From Cohnella sp. CFH 77786 (GTDB taxonomy: Bacteria; Bacillota; Bacilli; Paenibacillales; Paenibacillaceae), in contig NZ_WJIB01000005.1 in the NCBI RefSeq assembly GCF_019400745.1, forward strand, positions 124,001 to 188,000: a stretch of DNA of 64,000 bases, in the 5' to 3' direction. Below are positions 8,975-16,897 of the stretch, one piece after another. The notes beneath the pieces are model-generated. The model did not search any database. It had not been told where the DNA came from and saw only the letters and a program-made list of their open reading frames with translations. A program made the position numbers and the translations under genes. Every line of letters begins with the position of its first letter. Position 1 is the first letter of the stretch.

Positions 8975-9004
8975 ATGATAGCTATAGGCTATGTAAGCTA
9001 TCAT
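8975..9004 (-). promoter_or_regulatory. Inverted-repeat operator before modA
   Basis: ATGATAGCT (8975-8983) and AGCTATCAT (8996-9004) form a perfect 9-bp inverted repeat around a 12-bp centre that itself contains an ATAG/CTAT pair. It sits immediately upstream of the modA ribosome site, where a bound repressor would block the promoter. The PBP-like regulator encoded in the operon is the natural candidate ligand. The sequence differs from the E. coli ModE box. Confidence 0.6.
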
Positions 9005-9112
9005 AACATAGGAACGTATTGTTTAGTAGTGATTTGTTATATTTCGTTATAATTGATATGGGGTAGTTGTCTTGATTGTGCTGTTGAGAGGAGTGGGGTG
9101 TGAAGCGCGGGG

Positions 9113-9342
9113 GCTGTAACCGGGTTTTTGTGGGCTACAGCGAGTTGGCGGCAGTTTTGCGGCGCTGTAACCGGGTTTATCCGGGCTACAGGGTAGAAAC
9201 GGGTGTTTTGCGACGCTGTAACCGGGTTTATCCGGGCTACGGCGTAGAGACGGGTGTTTTGCGACGATGTAACCGGGGTTTTCCGGGCTACGGCGTGGTT
9301 GCGATTGTTTTACGGCGTTCCAGCCGCATTTTATTCGCCTAA
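9113..9342. repeat. 51-bp tandem repeat array, block 1
   Basis: Units beginning (G)CTGTAACCGGG recur at 9114, 9165, 9216 and 9267, with a decayed fifth at 9318; the period is exactly 51 bp. Each unit contains an imperfect palindrome (GTAACCGGG-TTTAT-CCGGGCTAC). The array fills the 354-bp gap between modA and the Gly-rich protein. Because 51 is a multiple of three, one frame reads as an 80-residue repetitive peptide (17-residue unit), but it has no ribosome site or known domain and I do not call it a gene. Confidence 0.8.
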
Positions 9343-9358
9343 GCGAGCGCGCGAGAAA

Positions 9359-9799
9359 TCACCGCCCGCGGCCGAAGGCGCGCCTGAGCAGACGGTATGC
9401 CCCATACAGGATCACGGCCCAGAACAGCAGGCCAACAATCGAGACCCCTCCGAAGCCGCCGTAACCGAACGGGTGGAACAGGCTGCCGAGCAAGCTCCCA
9501 GCCAGGAATCCCCCGAACAGTCCGCCGAAGAATCCTCCGGTTCGGCCCGACGGCGCGGCCGGCGCACGGTTAACCGGCTGGTTCACGGCCGGATTGCGGG
9601 CGCGGTTGCCGCCCGTGTATCCCATCCGCGGCGAACGGAAGCTCCCCCGTCCGGCCCGCAACGCCTCCGTTTTGGCGCCGGGATCTTCGTCGGGGATGAC
9701 CGGGGCGATGACGGCAGCTGCCGCGTGGTGTGCCGGAATTGCGGGCGCAGTTAGCGCCAGAAGGCAAATCGCGAGTAACGTTCTCAAGGGTATGTGCAT
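9359..9799 (-). CDS. Gly-rich signal-peptide membrane protein of unknown function
   Basis: 146 residues. An N-terminal signal peptide (PLRTLLAICLLALTAPAIPA) is followed by a disordered Arg/Pro/Asn linker, a glycine/phenylalanine-rich segment (GGFFGGLFGGFLAGSLLG) and a C-terminal membrane helix (VSIVGLLFWAVILYGAYRLL) with a basic tail. This layout resembles the N-terminal part of Tim44-like import-domain proteins found in Firmicutes, but the Tim44 domain itself is missing. The start is ATG 9799 with GGAGG 8 bases upstream. It is divergent from rpiA. Function unknown. Confidence 0.6.
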   Translation of the reverse strand: MHIPLRTLLAICLLALTAPAIPAHHAAAAVIAPVIPDEDPGAKTEALRAGRGSFRSPRMGYTGGNRARNPAVNQPVNRAPAAPSGRTGGFFGGLFGGFLAGSLLGSLFHPFGYGGFGGVSIVGLLFWAVILYGAYRLLRRAFGRGR

Positions 9800-9900
9800 G
9801 GCATGGACCTCCGATTGGGGAAATGATATCGTAGGTAGTATTGGCGGCATCCCCGGGTTCGTATCCGGAGCAGGCCGAAACGGCGATTGAGGTGGATGGA

Positions 9901-10572
9901 TTGGATAAGAAGAAGAGAGCGGGAGAGAAAGCGTCGGAGTTCGTCCAGGACGGAATGGTCGTCGGACTGGGCACCGGATCGACGGCTTATTGGGCGACTT
10001 TAAAAATCGGAGAAAGAGTAAAAAACGGCTTGAATATCCGTGCGATTCCCACCTCCGTGTCCACGGCGAAATTGGCGGCGGAGCTTGGAATTCCCCTCAT
10101 CGGGTTCGGGGAAGCCGAGACGATCGATCTGACGATCGACGGAGCGGACGAAATCGATCCTGGCCTCAATCTCATCAAAGGAGGAGGAGGGGCGCTGCTT
10201 CGGGAGAAAATCGTGGCGCAGGCTTCCCGAGAAGTAATCATCGTCGCGGAGGATACGAAAAGGGTGGAAGTTCTTGGGGCATTCCAAGTGCCCGTCGAAA
10301 TCGTGCCGTTCGGCTGGGAGGTCACGCTCCGGCGGGTGAACCGGCTAGGCGGGACCGCCGTGCTTCGGTCCGCTGGCGGACAACCGTTCGAGACCGATAA
10401 CGGGAATTGGATCCTGGATTGCGATTTCGGCCGGATCCCGGATCCAGCCACTCTGCATCAGGCGTTGAAAATGACGACGGGTGCCGTGGAGACAGGGATA
10501 TTCCCTAGGGGTGCGGACAGAGTGGTTATCGCGACGGAAGCGGGCGTGGAGCTGCTCCGCCGAGAAGGATAG
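9901..10572 (+). CDS. rpiA: Ribose-5-phosphate isomerase A
   Basis: 223 residues. It interconverts ribose-5-phosphate and ribulose-5-phosphate in the cytoplasmic pentose phosphate pathway. Family motifs are all present: phosphate loop GLGTGSTA (about 22-29), TIDGADEID with Asp80 and Asp83, KGGGGAL with Lys93, and Glu102, equivalent to the E. coli catalytic set. TTG 9901 was chosen as start because GAGGTGG ends 5 bases upstream; a more distant start at 9841 would overlap the promoter region of the divergent gene and add a non-conserved tail. Confidence 0.93.
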   Translation: MDKKKRAGEKASEFVQDGMVVGLGTGSTAYWATLKIGERVKNGLNIRAIPTSVSTAKLAAELGIPLIGFGEAETIDLTIDGADEIDPGLNLIKGGGGALLREKIVAQASREVIIVAEDTKRVEVLGAFQVPVEIVPFGWEVTLRRVNRLGGTAVLRSAGGQPFETDNGNWILDCDFGRIPDPATLHQALKMTTGAVETGIFPRGADRVVIATEAGVELLRREG

Positions 10573-10675
10573 CCCGGGCAAGAAGGGGGGGCAAAGTCGG
10601 CTTTCCATGGCATCCGTTAACGAACATCGTTCGTTTTCTATCGATAGACGTTGTTGTAAGTTCAACCCCAAGCAA

Positions 10676-10715
10676 AACCTCCACCCCCGGCTAGCGCCGC
10701 TTATGGGTGGAGGTT
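10676..10715 (-). terminator. Terminator of the ANTAR/TrpD-like operon
   Basis: AACCTCCACCC pairs perfectly with GGGTGGAGGTT (11 bp). On the minus strand the stem is followed by TTGCTT after the TTTT of the last stem bases, so it fits termination of the operon whose last stop is at 10733. Confidence 0.65.
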
Positions 10716-10732
10716 GCAAGACGCCTCGATGT

Positions 10733-11770
10733 TCAGATCACCTTAAATTCCTTTTCCAGCAAAATATTCTTCCAACTCGTATAACGGTCCCAAGCTTCTC
10801 CGGAATCCAGCAGCGCTTTCGCGGTGTACAGGCCTTGCTCAATCGATTCCGTCTTTTCGGCCAGCTTCAGTCGAACGGCCGCGTTCAGCAGCACCTGATG
10901 GACGAAGGCCAAGTTTCCTTGTCCGCGCAGGACCTCCTCCGTGACGCGAACCTGTTCCTCCTTGGTCCATTCCATTTCGGGAACCGGCGTCTCCAAGCCA
11001 TAGACGTCGGGATCGATGACCTGCAGCTGCGCTTCTCCTCTCTCCACGAGATAGGTCCGCGTCGGGCGGTCGATGAACAGGTCCTCTGAGCCTTCCGCCC
11101 CCTGAACGATCATCGACCTCCGGTACTCGAGATTCGTGAGCAGCCGGCTCAACCGGTCGAAAACGGTGTTGTGGTACACGCCGAAAGCCAAGTAAGGGGA
11201 ATGCGAATAATCGATCAGCTTCTCCGCCGTGTTCAGTACGGTTCTCATCCCGAGCTCTTCCCGGATCGGGCGAAGCTTGCGCAGAGGAGGGCACCATTCC
11301 TCGGCCTGGACGTACAGAATTCCGGTCCGTTCCGCCGCCCGCAGAGCGAGATCCCTGGACAGTCGATCAAGCGGAATGCCGGACGCCTGAATGACGTCCT
11401 CCAGCGTAACTCCCCACTTGGGCGGCAAGGAGGAGGTGCCGTGCAGCGTTACCGGGAGACCCGCGGAGGCCAGGACAAAGGCGACGGCGAAGGTGGCCAT
11501 AAACGTTTTTTTCCGTCCGTCGTAGGGGCCTGCGCAATCGATCCCCCGCTGCACGGGGGTTCGGGATGCATATTTCCGGCAGACGACGGTGAACGCCTCC
11601 AATTCCTCGACGCTTTCCATCTTGATCCGTTCGGCGATGAAAAAAGCGCCGATCTGAGCCGGCGTCGCTTCCATCGTGAGAATTTGTTCCGCCGCTCGAA
11701 GCGATTCTTCGTATGTCAAATCCCGGGCGCCCCGTTTGCCCCGTCCGACTTCTTTGAGCAATTGGATCAT
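10733..11770 (-). CDS. TrpD-like (glycosyltransferase family 3) protein paired with an ANTAR regulator
   Basis: 345 residues. It has the two-domain fold of anthranilate phosphoribosyltransferase: an N-terminal helical part (LTYEESLRAAEQILTMEATPAQIGAFFIAERIK) and a C-terminal domain (LPVTLHGTSSLPPKWGVTLEDVIQASGIPL). The PRPP-binding GTGGD motif of true TrpD is replaced by CAGPYDGRKKTF, so tryptophan synthesis is unlikely; TrpD2/YbiB relatives bind nucleic acids. No other trp gene is near. Its ATG overlaps the stop of the upstream ANTAR gene (ATGA, 11767-11770), implying translational coupling and a joint job in nitrate/nitrite control. The exact function is unknown. Confidence 0.7.
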   Translation of the reverse strand: MIQLLKEVGRGKRGARDLTYEESLRAAEQILTMEATPAQIGAFFIAERIKMESVEELEAFTVVCRKYASRTPVQRGIDCAGPYDGRKKTFMATFAVAFVLASAGLPVTLHGTSSLPPKWGVTLEDVIQASGIPLDRLSRDLALRAAERTGILYVQAEEWCPPLRKLRPIREELGMRTVLNTAEKLIDYSHSPYLAFGVYHNTVFDRLSRLLTNLEYRRSMIVQGAEGSEDLFIDRPTRTYLVERGEAQLQVIDPDVYGLETPVPEMEWTKEEQVRVTEEVLRGQGNLAFVHQVLLNAAVRLKLAEKTESIEQGLYTAKALLDSGEAWDRYTSWKNILLEKEFKVI

Positions 11771-12375
11771 CGGCGTTTCGTTCCTTTCTGTTTGGAATCC
11801 TGCAGAAGCTCGTATACCTTTACGATGGAAGTCGCGACATCCACCATGCGCTTGCGTTCGTTCATGGCCTGTTTGCGGAGCATTTCGTAAGCTTCCGCTT
11901 CCGAAATGTTCTTGATCTCGCACAAGATGCCTTTGGCCATATCGATCCATTTTCTCTCTTCGACCCTGGCTAAGAGCTGTTTGCGTTCCTCCAGCCATTG
12001 TTCCCTCTGATAAAATTGACGCGAGCCGAAATGAAGCGCCCAATGAACTTCGCGTTCGTTCATGGCGGGCGTCAGGATGCCGTCGATGACTACGTCGTCC
12101 TCGCAGGCGTCGAGCGACTGGGAGGCGGACGACGCGCCGCACCACCAGATCAGCGGCAATCGTTTCCATTGATGCAACGTGTTCGTCCATGTTTTGATTC
12201 GAGAGACGGGAAGATGAAGGATGGCCGCGTCGGCTGTCTCGACCCCCCGGAATGCTTGCTCTTCGTTGATGGCCATCGTCACTTGAAAGCCGATGGAGCG
12301 GAGGGTCGACTTGGGCATGGATTCGCCTGGCTCCGGCGCCGCCGCTTCTTGATGAATTACCAACAAAGAACGCAT
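11767..12375 (-). CDS. ANTAR-domain RNA-binding antiterminator (NasT-like) with pseudo-receiver
   Basis: 202 residues. The C-terminus (about 130-195) is an ANTAR domain: EERKWIDMAKGILCE...SEAEAYEMLRKQAM...VDVATSIV, with the conserved Ala, Ala and Arg positions. The N-terminus resembles a receiver, but the phosphoacceptor Asp strand reads AAILHLPVS and the acidic pair is absent, so phosphorylation is improbable. ANTAR proteins bind paired hexaloop hairpins and prevent termination; such a target lies in the divergent nirB leader (12534-12623). The start is ATG 12375 behind AAAGGAG. A consensus TnrA box lies 27 bp upstream, suggesting nitrogen control of its expression. Confidence 0.85.
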   Translation of the reverse strand: MRSLLVIHQEAAAPEPGESMPKSTLRSIGFQVTMAINEEQAFRGVETADAAILHLPVSRIKTWTNTLHQWKRLPLIWWCGASSASQSLDACEDDVVIDGILTPAMNEREVHWALHFGSRQFYQREQWLEERKQLLARVEERKWIDMAKGILCEIKNISEAEAYEMLRKQAMNERKRMVDVATSIVKVYELLQDSKQKGTKRR

Positions 12376-12401
12376 GATTGGCCGCTCCTTTCCGGTCGTC
12401 A

Positions 12402-12418
12402 TGTTAAAATATATAACA
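12402..12418. promoter_or_regulatory. TnrA/GlnR box
   Basis: TGTTAAAATATATAACA satisfies every position of the B. subtilis consensus TGTNANAWWWTMTNACA. It lies 27 bp before the ANTAR gene start and about 100 bp before the nirB transcription start, so it could repress or activate the former and modulate the latter. Confidence 0.65.
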
Positions 12419-12473
12419 TAAAACACAGGGGTGTGTCGATAAATCCATGAAACAATTTTTAGTGTAATTTATA

Positions 12474-12503
12474 TTGACATGAATCGTTTCGGGAAGGTAT
12501 AGT
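12474..12503 (+). promoter_or_regulatory. Sigma-A promoter of nirBD1
   Basis: TTGACA (12474-12479), an 18-bp spacer and TATAGT (12498-12503) form a good housekeeping promoter. The start would fall near 12510, about 24 nt before the first leader hairpin and 170 nt before nirB. Confidence 0.7.
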
Positions 12504-12533
12504 AACCTTAAATAACTCTTTCTATATATCTAT

Positions 12534-12630
12534 GGATACAAAGGCGTATCCTGACAAATGGCAAAGAAGCCTGCCTTCACAACGGCGATGCGCGTTCATC
12601 GGCCCGAGCGAAGCAGGCTTTTTGTGTTTT
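12534..12630 (+). ncRNA. ANTAR-responsive leader: P1, P2 and overlapping terminator
   Basis: P1 is GGATAC-AAAGGC-GTATCC (12534-12551), a 6-bp stem with a hexaloop that has A at position 1 and G at position 4. After an 8-nt linker, P2 is GGC-AAAGAA-GCC (12560-12571), again A1 and G4. These are the hallmarks of ANTAR binding sites. The 3' arm of P2 is also the 5' arm of a terminator: AAGCCTGC-C-TTC (12567-12578) pairs with GAAGCAGGCTT (12610-12620), with an inner CGATG/CATCG stem, followed by TTTTTGTGTTTT. Formation of P2 and of the terminator is mutually exclusive, so protein binding should release nirBD transcription. P2 has only three sure base pairs. Confidence 0.8.
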
Positions 12631-12679
12631 CTTCCCTCAATCCGAATGAGGAACCAGAAACAACGGGAGAGATGATGAC

Positions 12680-15118
12680 ATGAAAATGCCCAAAAAACTG
12701 GTCATGGTCGGCAACGGAATGGCAGGCGTCAGAACGATCGAGCATCTGATCAAATTGGCTCCGGGTGCTTACGACATCACGATCTTCGGTTCGGAACCCC
12801 ATCCCAACTACAATCGGATCATGCTTTCTTCCGTATTGGCGGGCGGGGCGAATCTGCAGGACATCGTCATCAACGACTGGAGCTGGTATGAAGAAAACAA
12901 CATCCGTCTGCTGGCGGGCCATACGGTCGAGAAGATCGATACGAAGAACCGTATCGTCTATTCCCAGAAGGGAATCGCCGCGGAATACGACGTACTCATT
13001 CTGGCCACCGGCTCGAATCCGTTCATGCTTCCTCTTCCGGGAGCGGACAAAGAGGGCGTCATCGCGTTCCGGGATATCAAGGACTGCGAAATCATGATGG
13101 AAACCTCCAAGAAATATAAGAAGGCCGTGGTGATCGGAGGCGGATTGCTGGGCCTGGAAGCCGCGCGGGGGCTTCTGCACCTGGGGATGGACGTATCCGT
13201 CGTCCATATCTTTCCGAATTTGATGGAACGGCAATTGGACGAAGCTGCGGCCAAAATGCTGCAAAAAGAGCTGGAAAACCAAGGGATGAAATTTCTGCTC
13301 CAGAAAAATTCGGAATCCATTTACGGCCGGGGCCGGGTGAAGGGGCTGAAATTTACGGACGGATCGGAAGTAGAGGCCGATCTGATCGTCATGGCGGTGG
13401 GTATCCGTCCGAACACCGATTTGGCCAAGGCGTCCGGCATCGAAGTGAACCGCGGGATCGTGGTGAACGACTTCATGGAAACGAGCGTGCCGAACGTTTA
13501 CGCGGTCGGGGAATGCGCGGAACACCGCGGAATCGCCTACGGACTCGTCGCACCGCTGTACGAACAGGGAGCCGTGCTGGCCAAACATTTGGCGGGAGCG
13601 GAAACGGAGGGCTACGCCGGGTCCGTCACGTCGACCAAGCTGAAGGTGTCGGGCGTCGACGTTTTCTCTGCGGGCCGATTCGACGAGCCGCCGGGCACCC
13701 GCGCCATGCGCTATCAAGACGAGCTCGACGGGGTGTACAAGAAGATCGTCATCCAGGGCGACAAACTCGTCGGAGCCGTTTTGTTCGGCGATACAAGCGA
13801 CGGTGCCGGCCTGTTCTCTTTGATCAAGAAAGGCGAATCGATCAAAGGCAGGGAAAAAGAGCTTCTGCTCGGCTTCGCCCCGGGCGGATCCGGCGGCTCG
13901 TCCGCGGAAAGCCGTTTGGCCCAGATGGCGGGCGACGAGATCATCTGCGGATGCAACGGCGTTTCCAAGGAAACGATCCAGGACGCCATCCAAAACAAGA
14001 ACTGCACCACGGTTGGCGCAATCAAAGCCTGCACGAAAGCGTCGGCTTCCTGCGGCGGCTGCAAGCCGCTCGTCGAAGGTCTTCTGCAGATCTATGCGGG
14101 CGAAGCGGCGGGAGAGCCGGTGAAGGAAGGCATCTGCGGTTGCACGAGCCTGGACCGCGACGAAATCGTCGCCGAAATCAAGCGGATGCAGCTCAAGTCG
14201 GTTAAGGAAGTCATGCATGTCCTGAACTGGACGAATCCCGAAGGCTGCTCCAAATGCCGGCCGTCCCTCAACTATTACCTGGGCATGCTGTGGCCGGAGG
14301 AATATGAGGACGAGAGAGAGTCCCGCTTTACGAACGAGCGGTACCACGCGAATATCCAGAAGGACGGCACCTATTCCGTCGTGCCGAGGATTTACGGCGG
14401 CGTAACGTCCCCGTCGGAGCTCAAGAAAATCGCCGAGGTGGCGGAGAAGTTCGAAGTTCCTCTGGTCAAGATCACAGGCGGGCAAAGGATTGACTTGCTC
14501 GGGGTGAAGAAGGAAGACCTTCCGAAGATGTGGGAGGAGCTCGACATGCCTTCCGGCTATGCCTACGGGAAAGCGCTGCGGACGGTGAAAACGTGCGTAG
14601 GGGAAACGTTCTGCCGTTTCGGCACGCAGGATTCGATCGCGATGGGCATCCGGCTGGAGAAGGAGTTCGAGCGGCTGAACACCCCTGCCAAGGTGAAGCT
14701 GGCGGTGTCCGGTTGTCCCCGCAACTGCGCGGAAGCGACGATCAAGGACTTCGGCGTGGTCGCCATCGACGGCGGCTGGGAGCTTCATGTCGGAGGCAAC
14801 GGCGGCGTTCACGTCCGGGCGACGGACCTGCTCTGCGTCGTCAAAACGCAGGAGGAAGTGGTGGAATGGGCCGGCGCCTTCCTCCAATACTACCGCGAGA
14901 ACGCGCAATGGAACGAAAGAACGTCGGTATGGATCGAACGGGTCGGACTGGACACCGTGAAGAAGGCGTTGGAGAAGAAAGAAGACCGCGAAGCCCTGTT
15001 CGCCAGAATCAAGGCCGCGCTCAGCCGCTCGGTCGACCCGTGGAAGCAAATCGCCCGGGAAAAAGAACTGCGCAAAAATTTCGAACCTTTGACGGAACCG
15101 GCATCGGTGCAGAGCTAG
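12680..15118 (+). CDS. nirB: NAD(P)H nitrite reductase large subunit, copy 1
   Basis: 812 residues, full length. Domains in order: FAD/NAD(P)H pyridine-disulfide oxidoreductase (about 1-310; LVMVGNGMAG, VVIGGGLLGLEAARG), BFD-like [2Fe-2S] domains (CGCNGVSKET...SCGGCKPLV and CGCTSLDR...CSKCRPSLN), then the sulfite/nitrite reductase ferredoxin-like and siroheme domains. The siroheme-[4Fe-4S] cysteines are Cys639, 645, 679 and 683 (TCVGETFC, GCPRNC). It reduces nitrite to ammonium in the cytoplasm with NirD, for assimilation. The start is ATG 12680 with GGGAGAG upstream. nirD follows after 12 bp. Expression should depend on the leader switch described above. Confidence 0.95.
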   Translation: MKMPKKLVMVGNGMAGVRTIEHLIKLAPGAYDITIFGSEPHPNYNRIMLSSVLAGGANLQDIVINDWSWYEENNIRLLAGHTVEKIDTKNRIVYSQKGIAAEYDVLILATGSNPFMLPLPGADKEGVIAFRDIKDCEIMMETSKKYKKAVVIGGGLLGLEAARGLLHLGMDVSVVHIFPNLMERQLDEAAAKMLQKELENQGMKFLLQKNSESIYGRGRVKGLKFTDGSEVEADLIVMAVGIRPNTDLAKASGIEVNRGIVVNDFMETSVPNVYAVGECAEHRGIAYGLVAPLYEQGAVLAKHLAGAETEGYAGSVTSTKLKVSGVDVFSAGRFDEPPGTRAMRYQDELDGVYKKIVIQGDKLVGAVLFGDTSDGAGLFSLIKKGESIKGREKELLLGFAPGGSGGSSAESRLAQMAGDEIICGCNGVSKETIQDAIQNKNCTTVGAIKACTKASASCGGCKPLVEGLLQIYAGEAAGEPVKEGICGCTSLDRDEIVAEIKRMQLKSVKEVMHVLNWTNPEGCSKCRPSLNYYLGMLWPEEYEDERESRFTNERYHANIQKDGTYSVVPRIYGGVTSPSELKKIAEVAEKFEVPLVKITGGQRIDLLGVKKEDLPKMWEELDMPSGYAYGKALRTVKTCVGETFCRFGTQDSIAMGIRLEKEFERLNTPAKVKLAVSGCPRNCAEATIKDFGVVAIDGGWELHVGGNGGVHVRATDLLCVVKTQEEVVEWAGAFLQYYRENAQWNERTSVWIERVGLDTVKKALEKKEDREALFARIKAALSRSVDPWKQIAREKELRKNFEPLTEPASVQS

Positions 15119-15130
15119 GAGGAACCCGGC

Positions 15131-15442
15131 ATGGCCAAACATTTGATCGCGAATTTATCCGACATCGATCCGAAGGGATCGAGGACCGTCCGTTTAGGGG
15201 ATACCGAAATCGCCTTGTTCCGGCTTACGGGCGACGAGGTACTGGCCGTGGAAAACCATTGCCCGCACAAGGGCGGCAAACTGTCCGAAGGCATGGTATG
15301 CGGCAGCACGGTGCATTGTCCGCTGCACGATTGGAAAATCGATCTCAAGTCCGGCAAAGTCCAGGAACCGGACGACGGCTGCGTCACCACGTATGAATTG
15401 GAAATCGACCGGGTCAGCGGATCCATCTATCTCACGGTCTAA
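15131..15442 (+). CDS. nirD: Nitrite reductase small subunit (Rieske-type), copy 1
   Basis: 103 residues. A Rieske-fold protein with both cluster-ligand pairs intact: Cys44-x-His46 (CPHKGG) and Cys63-x2-His66 (CPLHDW). It partners NirB1 in NAD(P)H-dependent nitrite reduction. It starts at ATG 15131 with GAGGAA about 8 bases upstream, 12 bp after nirB, so the two form an operon under the ANTAR leader. Confidence 0.94.
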   Translation: MAKHLIANLSDIDPKGSRTVRLGDTEIALFRLTGDEVLAVENHCPHKGGKLSEGMVCGSTVHCPLHDWKIDLKSGKVQEPDDGCVTTYELEIDRVSGSIYLTV

Positions 15443-15544
15443 AACGCGCAATCGCTGCCACCCCTCAGAGAAGGAATCGAACGATCGTCATTGGGCATCC
15501 TATCCCACGCACGCGGCAAGTTGGCCACAAAGCGGGGGAGATGG

Positions 15545-16777
15545 ATGCTTTTTTTATTTACCCATAACGATCTGGACGGCGTAAGCTGCGGCCTTCTCGC
15601 CAGACTCGCATTCGGCGATCAGGCGGAAGTCCGCTACAACTCCGTCGACGGGCTTAACCGGGAGGTTGAGAGGTTCCTGAACCGCAAGGACCATGGTAGG
15701 TCCCCTAAGAACGACATCCTCATGATTACGGATCTGTCGGTGAACGAAGCGAATGCCGAAAGGTTGAACGCATATGCCGAATCCGGAGGAAGAGTCCGAT
15801 TGATCGACCATCACCGGTCCGCATTGGAACTGAGCCGGTACCCTTGGGCTGACGTTACGGTGGCGTACGAAGACGGCCGTCTGGCGTCCGCCGCTTCCTT
15901 GTTGTACGATTATTTGCTCCGGGAGGGATGGATCGAGCGGACGGCTGCCGCGGACACGTTCGTGGAATGGGTTCGCCAATACGATACCTGGGAATGGGAA
16001 GCGTTAGGCAACCTGAAGGCCAAACAGCTCAACGATCTGTTCTTCCTGTGGTCGATCGAAGACTTCGAGGAGGCGATGATGGAGCGGCTGCGGTCCGAAG
16101 CCGAGTTCGCCTTCACCGAGTTCGAGGAGAAGCTGCTTGGGCTGGAACAGGACAAAATCGACCGCTACGTCCGTAGGAAGAAGAGAGAGCTTGTCCAAAC
16201 GTTCATCGCGGACCGGTGCGTCGGGATCGTGCACGCGGAATCGTACCATTCCGAGCTGTCGAGCGAGCTGGGAAAGGAACATTCCCATTTGGACTACATC
16301 GCCATCCTGAACATGGGCGGCCGCAAAATGAGCCTGCGAACGATCCACGACGAAGTGGACGTTTCGGAGATCGCCGGGAAATACGGAGGCGGCGGACACG
16401 CCAAAGCGTCCGGATGCCCGCTGACGGAGGAAGCATACGCGAGCTTCGTCGATTCGGCGTTCGGAATCGATCCGGTACGTCCCGACGCTTCGCGTAACCG
16501 GTTTAACGTGAAGGGTTCGGATTACGGCAACCTGTACGACAACCGGGAGGCGGAACAGTTTTACGTTTTCACGACGGGGAGCGACTGGCGGATCGACAGG
16601 AACGGGGAGACGATGGACCGTTCGTTCCCGACGTTCGAGGCCGCAGAGCATTACATCAAGCGCCATCACCAAGCGTCGCTCGTGAGGGACGAGCTGTTCG
16701 TCAAGTATTTGATGGAACATATGCTGTTTACGAAGAAAGAACTGGAGGCAGCCGCGCAAATTCTCGAGACCCAATAA
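15545..16777 (+). CDS. nrnB: DHH-family oligoribonuclease NrnB
   Basis: 410 residues, close to B. subtilis NrnB (YngD). It degrades nano-RNAs of 2-5 nucleotides and belongs to the DHH/DHHA1 phosphoesterases. Metal-binding motifs are visible: HNDLDG near the N-terminus, LIDHH at about 82-86, and the DHHA1 signature GGGGHAKASG at about 279-288. ATG 15545 was chosen for its match with the family start (LFLFTHNDLDG) and GGGAG upstream; an in-frame start at 15491 adds 18 unsupported residues. It follows nirD1 by 100 bp, without a visible terminator. Confidence 0.85.
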   Translation: MLFLFTHNDLDGVSCGLLARLAFGDQAEVRYNSVDGLNREVERFLNRKDHGRSPKNDILMITDLSVNEANAERLNAYAESGGRVRLIDHHRSALELSRYPWADVTVAYEDGRLASAASLLYDYLLREGWIERTAAADTFVEWVRQYDTWEWEALGNLKAKQLNDLFFLWSIEDFEEAMMERLRSEAEFAFTEFEEKLLGLEQDKIDRYVRRKKRELVQTFIADRCVGIVHAESYHSELSSELGKEHSHLDYIAILNMGGRKMSLRTIHDEVDVSEIAGKYGGGGHAKASGCPLTEEAYASFVDSAFGIDPVRPDASRNRFNVKGSDYGNLYDNREAEQFYVFTTGSDWRIDRNGETMDRSFPTFEAAEHYIKRHHQASLVRDELFVKYLMEHMLFTKKELEAAAQILETQ

Positions 16778-16897
16778 GCGCCGTTTACGGCGTTTACAGC
16801 CCTCGAAGGAGGACAATCGGCAAGGGGCACAGAATATAGGGAGGGATGGGTAGAAGAGGACGACTCAAAACGGAATCGGAACGGAGCGGGAGAAACC

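Noticed and set aside
9100-9342. Repetitive 80-residue peptide across 51-bp block 1
   Set aside because: It arises because 51 is a multiple of three. There is no ribosome site and the peptide has no known domain.
12596-15142. 848-codon open frame antisense to nirB1 (and a 611-codon one antisense to nirB2)
   Set aside because: Long antisense frames are expected opposite GC-rich genes with strong third-position bias. The predicted peptides are Arg/His/Asp-rich, have no domain and no ribosome site, and the sense strand encodes an unmistakable NirB.
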